Below, piece by piece: positions 33,924 to 43,385 of a DNA stretch of 64,000 nucleotides. The DNA lies in assembly GCA_033032865.1 (NCBI GenBank), contig JAWHQI010000257.1:3519001-3583000 (forward strand), read 5' to 3'. A program made the position numbers and the translations under genes. Source of the stretch: Dactylorhiza incarnata. Its lineage: Eukaryota; Streptophyta; Magnoliopsida; Asparagales; Orchidaceae. Numbering within the stretch: position 1 is the first letter of the stretch; every line of letters starts with the position of its first letter. The notes under the pieces are model-generated. The model was not told the DNA's origin. It did not search any database and worked only from the letters and a program-made list of their open reading frames with translations.

Positions 33924-34250
33924 TAAGGATGCCGGGCGAGTGGGAGGGTCCCTCCCACTCGCCCAAAGGGGGAGACGAGTGGGAGAGCCCCTCCCACTCG
34001 CCCCCAAAAGGGGGCCGGCGAGTGGCAGCGCCTCTCCCACTCGCCGGCGAGTGGGAGGGCCCTTCCCCCTTACCCGGGTGAGTGGGAGAGCTCCTCCCAC
34101 TCCCCCCACAAAGGGTCGGCGAGTGGGAGGGCCCCTCCCACTCGCCCAAAGGTGGTTGGCGAGTGGGAGGTTCCTCCCACTCGCCCAAAGAGTGCCGGGA
34201 GAGTGGGAGGGTTCCTCCCACTTGCCCGAAGGGAGTCGGGGGAGCGGATG
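33924..34250. repeat. Array of about eight tandem palindromes in the Tat 3' LTR
   Basis: Each unit of about 35-45 bp is a near-perfect palindrome of the type gcgagtgggaggg/ccctcccactcgc separated by cccaaagg-like linkers. Long frames exist on both strands through here (up to 188 codons) only because the GC-rich palindromes lack stop codons. The same array is in the other LTR at about 50318-50633. Confidence 0.92.
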
Positions 34251-34505
34251 CTCCCCCCGCTTCTCCCGCTGCCTCTTTTTGCCTTGATCGGTTTCGATCG
34301 TTTCCGCGCGGCGTTTTGCCCGTTTCGGCCACCTTCACTGTCTCGGCCTCACCCGGGTCGGGTCACACCGGCTATGAAAATATGAGGGTTGTACACAATC
34401 CCCGCTCTTTGCGAGTTTGCCCCAAGCTCGGAAAGAAAGTCCAACCCACCTATTGGACGAGTAGGTGGGACCCGGAGGGAATCTTTGGAGGGCTCCGCCC
34501 GATGG

Positions 34506-34516
34506 CTATAAAACCC
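34506..34516 (+). promoter_or_regulatory. TATA box of the antisense gene in the Tat element
   Basis: gctataaaacc lies 65-75 bp upstream of the ATG at 34581, a suitable spacing for a plant core promoter directing transcription opposite to the element. Confidence 0.5.
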
Positions 34517-34580
34517 CTCGAAGGGGAGGTGAGGAGAGCACCATTCCTGAGGGCTTCCACCACTTCCCCAACCGACCAGG

Positions 34581-34898
34581 ATGGATCCACCCCGATATTT
34601 CATGGCTCGCTTCAAATCTCTTTTCGAGAAAGGCCAAACTGACCCAATAGAGCTTGGAGCTTTGGTTCGTGTTTATGTTGGTGGCTTTTCTTTTCTCGCC
34701 CCCTCTACCTGCACAGGTTTTAACCCTAATGCATTGTCGACCTGCAGGAACCCGGCGCTGCCAACTCACTTAGGAGACGGTGCGAGGAATCGGACAAGGA
34801 GGTGCACGACTTAAAGGCTCAGCTTGCCGAGGCTCGAAGACAGCTAAAGGAGACAGGGGGAGAAAGAGATGGACCTCCGAAGTCATCGACGTCCCCCC

Positions 34899-34929
<31 letters not shown>

Positions 34930-35095
34930 ACTTTGCCCGGCTGAAGCAGAGAGTGCTCGGAGGAAGATCGTGACGTCAGCAGCCCAAACCCTGGTGAACC
35001 GCCTTCATGCGGCGGGTGCTCTCCGGGACAGCTGGAGAGGGGTCTCTGCCGACGACGTCCTGCACAAGTTCCCCCCTTCTCCTGAACGACCTTGA
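34581..35095 (+). CDS. Antisense coiled-coil ORF of the Tat element, probably two exons
   Basis: Exon 1 would be 34581-34664 (starts MDPPRYFMARFKSLFEKG). A putative intron 34665-34747 begins gttcgt and ends in cctgcag after a T/C-rich tract. Exon 2 would be 34748-35095. Both junctions are phase 0. Exon 2 encodes a heptad-rich segment (KEVHDLKAQLAEARRQL), is interrupted by a poly-C/CA microsatellite that still leaves the frame open, and ends with SARRKIVTSAAQTLVNRL and a TGA stop. Antisense ORFs at this place are established for Tat elements such as Grande and Retand; their function is not known. Splicing here is inference; a second AG at 34715-34716 would give an early stop. Confidence 0.5.
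34893..34930. repeat. (C)n(CA)n microsatellite inside the antisense ORF
   Basis: 23 C followed by about seven CA units. Length change would shift the frame of the antisense ORF. Confidence 0.95.
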
Positions 35096-35440
35096 CCTGT
35101 CTTTTGGCGGCGATGGGTATTCCCCTTGAATGTCGTGGTTGTCAGGGATCCCTCCTCTCTTGCTGTTTCTTATATGAACCATGTACCCCTTGCATGTATC
35201 CTTCTTTTCTTCCTGCATATATCAGTATGGGTGAAGTGACGGTTTATGTAATATGCGTTGCTACCGAACCAGCTATTGTTCTAGTGAATCCCTTAGCTTG
35301 TCATTCTTTTTTCTTACTGTTTGGGGATTTGATATCTTATTGCACCAATCACCGAATAACTAGTCGGTCCGACCAGCCTCACCGCCTGCCGGCACGACTG
35401 AACCCGGCGAATGATCCCTAGTCAAGGACCTTGGATATTT

Positions 35441-36120
35441 GAGGCAGAACACCCATCCGCGTCCTAGGTGCCTTGCTTATCTGGAGGCGGGGGAACTCAA
35501 CGCCCTCCCAATCCGATTGGAGGCGGAAGTACCCACCCGCGTCCCAGGCGCCTTGCTTATCTGGAGGCGGGGGAACTCAACGCCCTCCCAATCCAATTGG
35601 AGGCGGAAGTACCCACCCGCGTCCCAGGCGCCTTGCTTATCTAGAGGCGGGGAAACTCAACGCCCTCCCAATCCAATTGGAGGCGGAAGTACCCACCCGC
35701 GTCCTAAGCGCCTTGCTTATCTGGAGGCGGGGGAACTCAACGCCCTCCTAATCCAATTGGAGGCGGAAGTACCCACCCGCGTCCCAGGCGCCTTGCTTAT
35801 CTGGAGGCGGGGGAACTCAACGCCCTCCCAATCCAATTGGAGGTGGAAGTACCCACCCGCGTCCTAGGTTGATTGCTTATCTGGAAGCGGGGAAACTCAA
35901 CGCCCTCCCAATCCAATTGGAGGCGGAAGTACCCACCCGCGTCCCAGGCGCCTTGCTTATCTGGAGGCGGGGGAACTCAACGCCCTCCCAATCCAATTGG
36001 AGGCGGAAGTACCCACCCGCGTCTCATGCGCCTTACTTATCTGGAGGCGGGGGAACTCAACGCCCTCCCAATCCAATTGGAGGCGGAAGTACCCACCCGC
36101 ATCCTAGGTTGATTGCTTAC
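35441..36120. repeat. 80-bp tandem repeat, eight and a half copies
   Basis: Units of exactly 80 bp start at 35441, 35521, 35601, 35681, 35761, 35841, 35921, 36001 and 36081. Each carries ccaattggaggcgg, gtacccacccgcgtc and cttatctggaggcgg. Copies differ by a few substitutions only. As 80 is not a multiple of three, the open frames through it rotate and are not evidence for a protein. Confidence 0.95.
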
Positions 36121-36212
36121 CTCGAGTCTTACCAACCTATACTCCTGTCGGCTACAATAATTATCATAAGCTAGAGTAAGAAATCTGGTTCATGAGAGAA
36201 TCAACATATTTA

Positions 36213-39200
36213 TTAAGGATAAAAACGTTTAAGATCATCGCCACTCCAAGTATTACCGAGGGGGATCCCCTCAATGTTTTGAAGGCGATACCCCCCAGAC
36301 TTCAAGGCTTCCAAGATTACATAGGGCCCCTCCCAATTGGGCTGGAGCTTTCCTACGTTCGCCGACCTTCCCGCGGCGTCGACCTTTTTGAGGACTAGGT
36401 CCCCTGGGGCGAATTGCTTGATCCTGATGTTCTTATCGAAATACCTGGCCATCCGGCGCTTCACCTCCTCCTGTCGAACCGTGGCAAGGTCTCGGAGCTC
36501 CTCGACCATGTCCAGCGAGAGCCGTTGCTCCTACTCATTGTCAAGTCTCCAGTCTTCGTCTCCCTCCTCAGCAGCTACGACCCGGGGGGATCTGACCTCG
36601 AATTCCACTGGGAGCACGACTTCCGACCCAGGTGAGAGTTTGAATGGCGTTTCCCCCGTTGCCGTATTGGGCGTTGTTCTCAAGGCCCATAAGACCGAGG
36701 GAAGTTGCTCCACCCAGCTCCCCTTCAGGTTTTCTACCATCTTCTTCAGTAGGTTGACTATGACCTTGATCGCGGCTTCTACCTGCCCATTGCTTCGAGG
36801 GTGATGAACAGAGGCAAAACGGAGGTCGATGCCTACTTGACCGCAGAAGTTAATGAGTTCATCGCTAGCGAACTGTAGTCCGTTGTCTGTCACTATGGCG
36901 AGGGGGAGCCCGTGCCTGCAAATTATTTCACCCCAGATGAAATTCTTTACTACCTGCGAGGTCGTCTTTGCCAAGGCCTTAACTTCCACCCAGTTGGAGA
37001 AATAGTCAATCATGACTAACAGGAATCTCCTCTAACCGCTAGCCCGAGGGAACGAGCCGACTAAGTCCATCCCCCAGATGGCGAAGGGCCAAGGCGCAGT
37101 GATCGTTCTGAGCCTTTGTGCGGGTTGAAGTTGGAGTGGCGCGAAGAGTTGGCACTTTTGACACTTCTTCGCAAATTCTGTTGCATCCTTCCGAAGGGTT
37201 GGCCAGAAATACCCCTGCCTCAACACCCTCTTTTCTAGGGTCTGACTCCCTGAATGGCTCCCGCATTCCCCGGAGTGGATTTCTTCCAAAACCCTTGGAA
37301 CTTCATCCTCCGTCACGCACCTTGCTAGGAGCCCGGCCAAGGTCTTCCTATACAAACTTCCTTCCCGCATCATGTAGTATGCTGACTTGTATCTAAACCT
37401 CCTCTTATCCAGGCCCCCTCCGGGAACTTGCCTGAGGTCAGGAAGGTGAGGATCGGGTCTATCCACGAGTCCTTCTGATCGATCTCCATCAGCTCGCCCT
37501 CCTCGATGGATGGGCAGAAAAGCTCGGTCACCGTCGCTCCCGCGCGAGTGTCGTGCTTTGCTAGCCGGTCCGCCCGGGCATTCTCCTCTCTCGTAATGTG
37601 TTGGATGGAGAAAGTGTGGAACCATCCGACGAGATCTCTAACTTTCGTCAGATACCTCTGGAGGGTTGGTTCCTTCGCCTCGAACTCCCCTCGAACCTGT
37701 GAGGCCACCACCATTGAATCTGTGAAAACCTTCACGTCCCGGATCTCCAGCTCTCTTGCGAGACGAAGCCCTGCCACCACTGCCTCATACTCGGCCTGAT
37801 TGTTGGTCACAGGGAACCGAATGTGGATCGCTTGCTCGATCCTGGTCCCGTGTGGGCTGACCAGGACCACCCCTCCGCCGAGGGAATTTCTTCCTGATGC
37901 CCCATCTGCGAACAGGTCCCATGCTACTGACCCGGTCGGTTCTTGCCCTTCCATCTCCTTGCCATACTCTGCCAGGAAGTCTGCCACTGCATGTGCCTTC
38001 ATTGAAAGTCGAGGGACGAAGGTGATGTCAAACTCGCTGAGCTCGACCGACCACTTCGTCAACCTGCCCGAATGCTCTACTCCCTCCATAACGTTGCGAA
38101 GGGGATGGTCGGTCACCACCCTGATTGAATGAGCCTGGAAATAGGGGCGGAGTTTTCGGGCTGAGACGATCAAAGCGAATGCTAGCTTCTCCAGGGCAGG
38201 GTATTTGAGCTTTGCCTTCTTCAGGACTCGGCTAACATAGTAAATCGGCAGCTGTCTCTTCCCCTCCTCCCGGACCAGGACCGAACTCACCGCCTCGACC
38301 CCTACCCCTAGGTAGAGAAAAAGGTCTTCCCCTTCCCTCGGCCCTTGGAGCAAAGGGGCTCGCGTCAGTTGCTTCTTTAACACTTGAAACGCCTTCTCGC
38401 ACTCTGGTGTCCATTCGAACTTTTGACCCTGGCGCAGGGCTTTGAAGAAAGGGGAGCACTTCTCTCCCGCTCTGGAGAGGAACCGGCTCAGCCCTGCTAA
38501 CTTCCCAGTCAGCCTCTGAATTTCCTTCGCGCTCCTTGGTGACTTCAGCTCCAAGATGGCTTTGACCTTGTCTGGATTGGGCTCGACCCCCTCCGGGGTG
38601 AGTAGGTGACCCGGGAACTTACCACGACTCGCCCCGAAAACGCATTTAGAAGGGTTGAGCCTCATTTTGAACCTCCGAAGGGTAGCGAAGGTCTCCATTA
38701 GATCCTCCAGGTGGGACTCCACGTTCTTGCTTTTAACCATCAGGTCGTCCACATAGACCTCTAAGTTGCGCCCCTTCTGATCCTTGAAGACTCGGTCCAT
38801 CATTCTTTGGTAGGTCGCTCCTGCATTTCTCAATCCGAAAGGCATCATCTTGTAACAGTAGCACCCATCGTCCGTGATGAACGAAACGTCCTTGACGTCG
38901 GGCGGATGCATTCGGATTTGATGATAGCCGGAGAATGCATCCAAGAAGCTCATCACCGGGAAGCCGACAGCTGAGTCCACCAACGCATCGATCGGGGCAA
39001 CGAGTAGCAGTCTTTTGGACAGGCTTTGTTCAACAGAGTGAAGTCCACGCACATCCTCCACCTCCCGTCCCCCTTCTTCACCATTACCACGTTAGAAACC
39101 CACCCTGGGTATTGGATTTCCTCCACGAAGCCTGCCTCTAGCAGTTTCCCCACTTCCTCTCTGATCGGTCCAACGAGGGTGGGCGACATGTTCCACTTTT

Positions 39201-40796
39201 TCTGGCGAATAGGGCGGACGTTTGGGTCAAGGTTGAGGCGATGACATGCCACACTTGCATCAACGCCTGGCATCTCCGCCGCGCTCCACGCGAAGACGTC
39301 TACATTCTGTTGGACGCATCTTCGAATATTCTCTTGATCCTGCCCACTCAGCCTCCCGCTAATTCGTATCTTCTCCAGCCTTCCACTGCCGCCGATGACC
39401 TCTCTCTCGCTCACTTCCTCTGCCACCTCCAACTTGTTCGGATCACCGAACACCTGATCTGTCTCTTCTGCATTCTCTTCCCCTATCAATAAGGGTGCGA
39501 GCGGTTCGGTTTGGGTCGGTTTGGACCAAAACTGAAACCGAACCGACATGCTTCAGTTTTCGGAAGGTCCATATCGACCCGAACCGAACCCGGTCAGTTC
39601 GGTTTTTTATCAGTTTTTTGCGGTTCAGTGTCGGTTTTTGTATGGTATGTGTAGGGAAGGACTACGAGAATCTCACACCTATAAAATTTAGGGCCATTAC
39701 TAAGAGAATAAATCACACATGTGAGTATAATAAATATTTAAAAATTGTTAACTGTGATCTAACTCGGAGAATTCAATTTCCTGAAGCAAGTGCATCTTTT
39801 TTTTAAATTATAATAAAGATGAGCTCTAGTGGTATATTTTGTGCTTGCATGTTATGACTTATGAAATAATAGGATTTTTTGCAGTTTACATTCTAATATA
39901 ACAGAACTATTAAAGGAAGCAAGCTATTCAAAAGTAAGGAAGCAAATTTAAGAAGAAGAAAAAAATCATTTCCAGTAGCAAACAAAAGGTAACAGAAGTA
40001 AATAGAACTACAAAATGAACGGAAGATAACAAAAACTATAGATGTAAATAGTAGTAAATTGCAGTAGCTATTCAGTAAATTGGCAGTAGCTATTAACCTA
40101 ACTCGCTGGCACACCTAACTCGCGAGCTTAGCGTGAGTAGCCGACGACTTCAGTGCTTCCAGAATCCAGAGTCCAGACTCGCCCTAAGCCCCTAACTCGC
40201 GAGCGTGAAGGAGACCTAAAATGACGGAAGAGTGGAAATGAGGCGACAGAGGCGTGCGTGAAGGAGACCTAATTTTTTATATATATTTATTAAGTGCAGC
40301 TATGCAAGTCTCCTTCTGTCCTTCACGGAAGGTAGCACTCACATCTCGTCATCTCGTGGCCCGATTCACCTGAATGGCCGAATCACGAAATCACTGAATC
40401 AGGGATTCATTCACTCAAATATTCAATGTTTGAACACTTGAACCGGCCTATACATGATATAATTTATGGAAGCGGGAGCCGGGAAGCCCATATTCAATGA
40501 TTCAGATCAAATAGAAGATGACCTATACATAATTTAAAATTATTATAATATTAATCGGTTCGGTTCGGTTTGGTCGGTTTTTACTTCTTGAAAACCGCCC
40601 CGAACCGATATGACTTCGGTTTTCACAAGCCCCAAACCGAACCGACACCAAACCGAGCGGTTCGGTTTAACAATCGGTGCGGTTCGGTCGGTTCGGTCGG
40701 TTTGTCGGTTTTTGGTTTTTGCTCCTCACCCATACCTATCAACGACCACGACTCGCTGAGAGGAGGCGAGTTCCCTGGCTCTTTGCTTCCTGCCAT
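36213..40796 (-). pseudogene. Tat element pol: RT, RNase H, archaeal-type RNase H, integrase
   Basis: Read right to left, a possible start MAGSKEPG at 40796 is followed by the hAT insertion, then the linker and reverse transcriptase N-terminus (WRMCVDFTLLNKACPKD, 38953-39482). Next come reverse transcriptase with YVDDLMVKS and a degenerate RNase H, then a second RNase H (LFADGAS, NNQAEYEA, FTDSMV, ARADRLA) in 37370-39061. Integrase has its HHCC finger (CQKCQLF) in 37032-37625, its core (VTDNGLQF) in 36531-37013 and its C-terminus (QPNWEGPYVI) in 36213-36509. There are frameshifts near 38985 and 37420 and stops near 37030 and 36530. Gag and protease are absent. Defective. Confidence 0.92.
39490..40734. 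mobile_element. hAT-like element with GGTTCGG arrays, inserted in Tat pol
   Basis: The ends taagggtgcga and tcctcacccata are flanked by the perfect 8-bp repeat CCTATCAA (39482-39489, 40735-40742). Subterminal ggttcggttcgg/ccgaaccgaacc arrays are shared with 26758-27514. The AT-rich interior has no transposase frame. Confidence 0.92.
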
Positions 40797-40831
40797 GGGA
40801 CTCGGCTCGGAGCTTTCCGAACTAGCCGCTT

Positions 40832-40848
40832 CCACGCTCACCGCACCA
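40832..40848 (-). other. Primer-binding site candidate of the Tat element
   Basis: Three bases inside the 5' LTR end, the minus strand reads tggtgcggtgagcg. It begins with TGG as expected and resembles the complement of plant tRNA-His (10 of the first 11 positions by recollection). Only about 35 bp further on the possible start codon follows, so the whole gag leader region is gone. Confidence 0.45.
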
Positions 40849-40851
40849 GAA

Positions 40852-41307
40852 TGTTGAAACCAGTAACCCGGTTTCAGCGTTCGAAAGGGGGATGCGGCTA
40901 ACTCTTACTTGACCCAAGCTAAGACCCTTGACCGGTCACTAGGAACTGAGAGACTTGCCCTTGACGATTGCTGGAAACCAAAAATCAAACCCCTGAAGCT
41001 GCAGCGTGGAGGTCTCACCACATACCCGGAAGTTCACTCAGAACTTCCCCTCCCGAGCCAATGCTGAGCTTGGGCACCTTGGAGGGCACCAAGGATCACC
41101 TCACCAACCACCTTCAACGACAAGGGGAGAGGGAGGGATAGTGCTTGCTCATGCGTGAGGGAGGGGGTAGAGACCAACCCTTCCCAAGGTGCCCATGTGG
41201 GTCTATTTATAGATTTCCTAAAATTGGGCTGCGGATAGCCGAAATTTCTCTACCCGCAGCTCGATCATGACCCTGAATGATCAACGCAGGGGGGGCGGGG
41301 GGCGAGT
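40852..41307 (-). repeat. 5' LTR of the Tat element, left part
   Basis: 456 bp from tgttgaaacc to the CGAGT duplication (41303-41307); interrupted there by the Tekay element; resumes at 50242. Confidence 0.93.
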
Positions 41308-43341
41308 TGTAACACCTCCCCTGCAATGACCATATAATATGGGTCCGGCCGGGACCCCACAACATATAACCGCCACAGCTTTGGTATTAAAAGATGATAA
41401 TCACTACCCAAACTCATAACTCAGACAACACAGCGGAAACAAAACTAAACCACAGAAATTGTCCACTACAAAGGAGTCCAACTGGCCTTAAGGCCTTACA
41501 AAAACACAGTCCAAAACATCCAACCACTCATAAAGAAAGACATCCCAACCAAAGGGGAAAGGTGGTTTTTCCCTAAACTACCTCGGCATGCAAGCCGGAT
41601 ATAACAAAGCACGAAGAAAGTAATACAGGAAAACAGGTAATCACTTCATGAGGCTTTAGGCCCTTTTGGCCGGCGCGCTGGGTCCAGCTTGCGATTCGTG
41701 CCCTGCAACCAAATCACAAAGAGCGGAAAACGAGGGTCAGCTATGGCTGACCACAAGCGGTGTAACAACATCCCTCCTCCCGGCCGTCCTAGCGGACCCC
41801 GGGGAACTACTTCACCCTGCAAGTCAGCACTTCGTATGCAAATGTACATATAGGAAAGCAAACTAAATACTGGCATGAGTGTCACAAGCATCATCCACGT
41901 TTCTAGGTTGAGCAGGTAATAAAAGGGCCTAACAATGCAGAATGAGTGCAAGCCCGGGGTTTCACCCAAGGCGCCCTAATGCGTATGAATCTAACACATC
42001 ATCATACATTACCAACACAAGGGTACTCATCATTTCCCCACAAGGGCATCAAACCCAAGGCCAAGCGCTCTCGCTGAGACTCACCTCGCCAGGCCTTCCA
42101 TGCCAACGGGCTTGTCTGACAGCTCACACGCTCGAGCCGCCAACAACGCACCAAGACCGATTCCAAGAATTCTGGCTAATCAAAACGTCCCAAGGCCCTG
42201 GCCTTACTCTCGGGACAACGTCCACCGATTGCCTCGCCTGGAGACCGTCAACGGATGCAATCCGTAGCACAGACATTCTCGTCAGTCAACAAACGAAGGG
42301 ACTAATCTTGCCGGGACACTCTCCACACGTGAATCTCAGTCTCCACGGGATAGCCAGCCGACCACAAAGACCAATCGCGCCTTCGCACAACACAAGGCAT
42401 CACAAGCCCCATAATCCGCACATTTATTCTCCGCCCTAACCCAACATTCGTTACCACACGAAGCTACAAGGGCATCACAACGACGAGTTCGCCGTAATCG
42501 GGTTTCTAACAAAACCCCTAACATGCGCGTAAATCAACATCACCGGATCGGACCAACGGCCATAAATCCGGCTTCACCCACAATGCCTAATCCGCTAACG
42601 GAGCGGATCTCTAGTGCAAAACATGCCGGGGACGGACACAATCAACCCGGTGGTTTCTCTTGAACCAAGGCGACCCGGATCCCTCTCATTCGACGGATCC
42701 GGTGCCAAAAATGCAGAAAAGAGGAGATGCCAAACACGCATCCTAAAGACCGGGAGGAGAAACGTCGTTACCTTTTGAGATCTCCTCCTAGCCATGAGAA
42801 GCTTGCAACCAAACGGTGGAGAAGAAGCGCCTTGACGCCCTCTACGCGTTGCCGGTCTCGGATCGGCGATCGGAGCTCCGAAGCTCCAACAATGGCGGAT
42901 CTCCCCTCTTCTTCCTCCTTGCCCCCTTCTCCTTTCTCCAACCTAAGAGAGAGAAAGGACTTGGAAATATGAGGGAATAACCCCTCATCCAAGCCCTAAA
43001 GCCCCCCAGCGAATTATCTCAGCCGTCGGATCAAATCCCAAAGTATTTGATCGGTCGGATCATCATCCCCGCACGATTTCGCGGAACAGAATAAACAGGG
43101 CGCACGATCACAGTCGCACGGTCACTGGTCGTGCGCGAAGAAGACACTGGTCGTGCGCACTATCCGAGACAGAACTCCGAATTCTGGCGGATAGCGCACG
43201 ATCACTGCGCACGATCACTGGTCGTGCGCGAAGAGGAGAAATGGTCGTGCGCGAAGAGCTGCTAAGAAATTCCTAGCCTTTCCCGAGCGCAGCACTACCA
43301 CTCCGCCTACCTCGCGGAACTACGATTTTTGGGGTGTTACA
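41308..43341 (-). repeat. 3' LTR of the Tekay element
   Basis: Runs tgtaacacctcccc to ggggtgttaca. Between 43100 and 43260 lies a cluster of about six cgcacgatcac and tggtcgtgcgcga blocks (direct and inverted copies). Frames of up to 165 codons (41942-42439) are present in both LTRs but show no domain. Confidence 0.95.
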
Positions 43342-43360
43342 ACTCCACCCCCCTTAAAAG
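43342..43360 (-). other. Polypurine tract of the Tekay element
   Basis: On minus, aaggggggtggagtt directly precedes the 3' LTR. Confidence 0.85.
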
Positions 43361-43385
43361 AATTTCGTCCTCGAAATTTCAGAAT

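Larger units (their letters stand above)
31963..34395 (-). repeat. 3' LTR of the Tat element
   Basis: Interrupted by 32282-33732. On minus, aaatctataaatagacccc (near 33766-33784) gives a good TATA box. The part 33924-34250 is an array of palindromes. Ten differences from the other LTR were counted in the first 319 bp. Confidence 0.9.
34396..36212 (+). other. Tat element region between integrase and 3' LTR
   Basis: Contains, on the plus strand (antisense to the element), a TATA box (gctataaaacc, 34506-34516), a spliced-looking coiled-coil gene (34581-35095), a (C)n(CA)n microsatellite (34893-34930) and an 80-bp tandem repeat (35441-36120). The minus-strand polypurine tract next to the LTR reads aaagagcggggatt. 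Confidence 0.75.

Noticed and set aside
33772..34338. Frames of 150-188 codons on both strands in the Tat LTR (and counterparts at 50173-50861)
   Set aside because: GC-rich palindromic array inside an LTR; frames are open on both strands simultaneously and change between the two LTR copies.
35439..36174. Frames of 101-142 codons with repeated YLEAGELNALPIQLEAEVPT
   Set aside because: The 80-bp tandem repeat rotates the frame at each unit; no domain; region is non-coding in the element.
41942..42439. 165-codon plus-strand frame present in both Tekay LTRs (also 48842-49339)
   Set aside because: Duplicated only because LTRs are duplicated; no domain; opposite to the element's direction.
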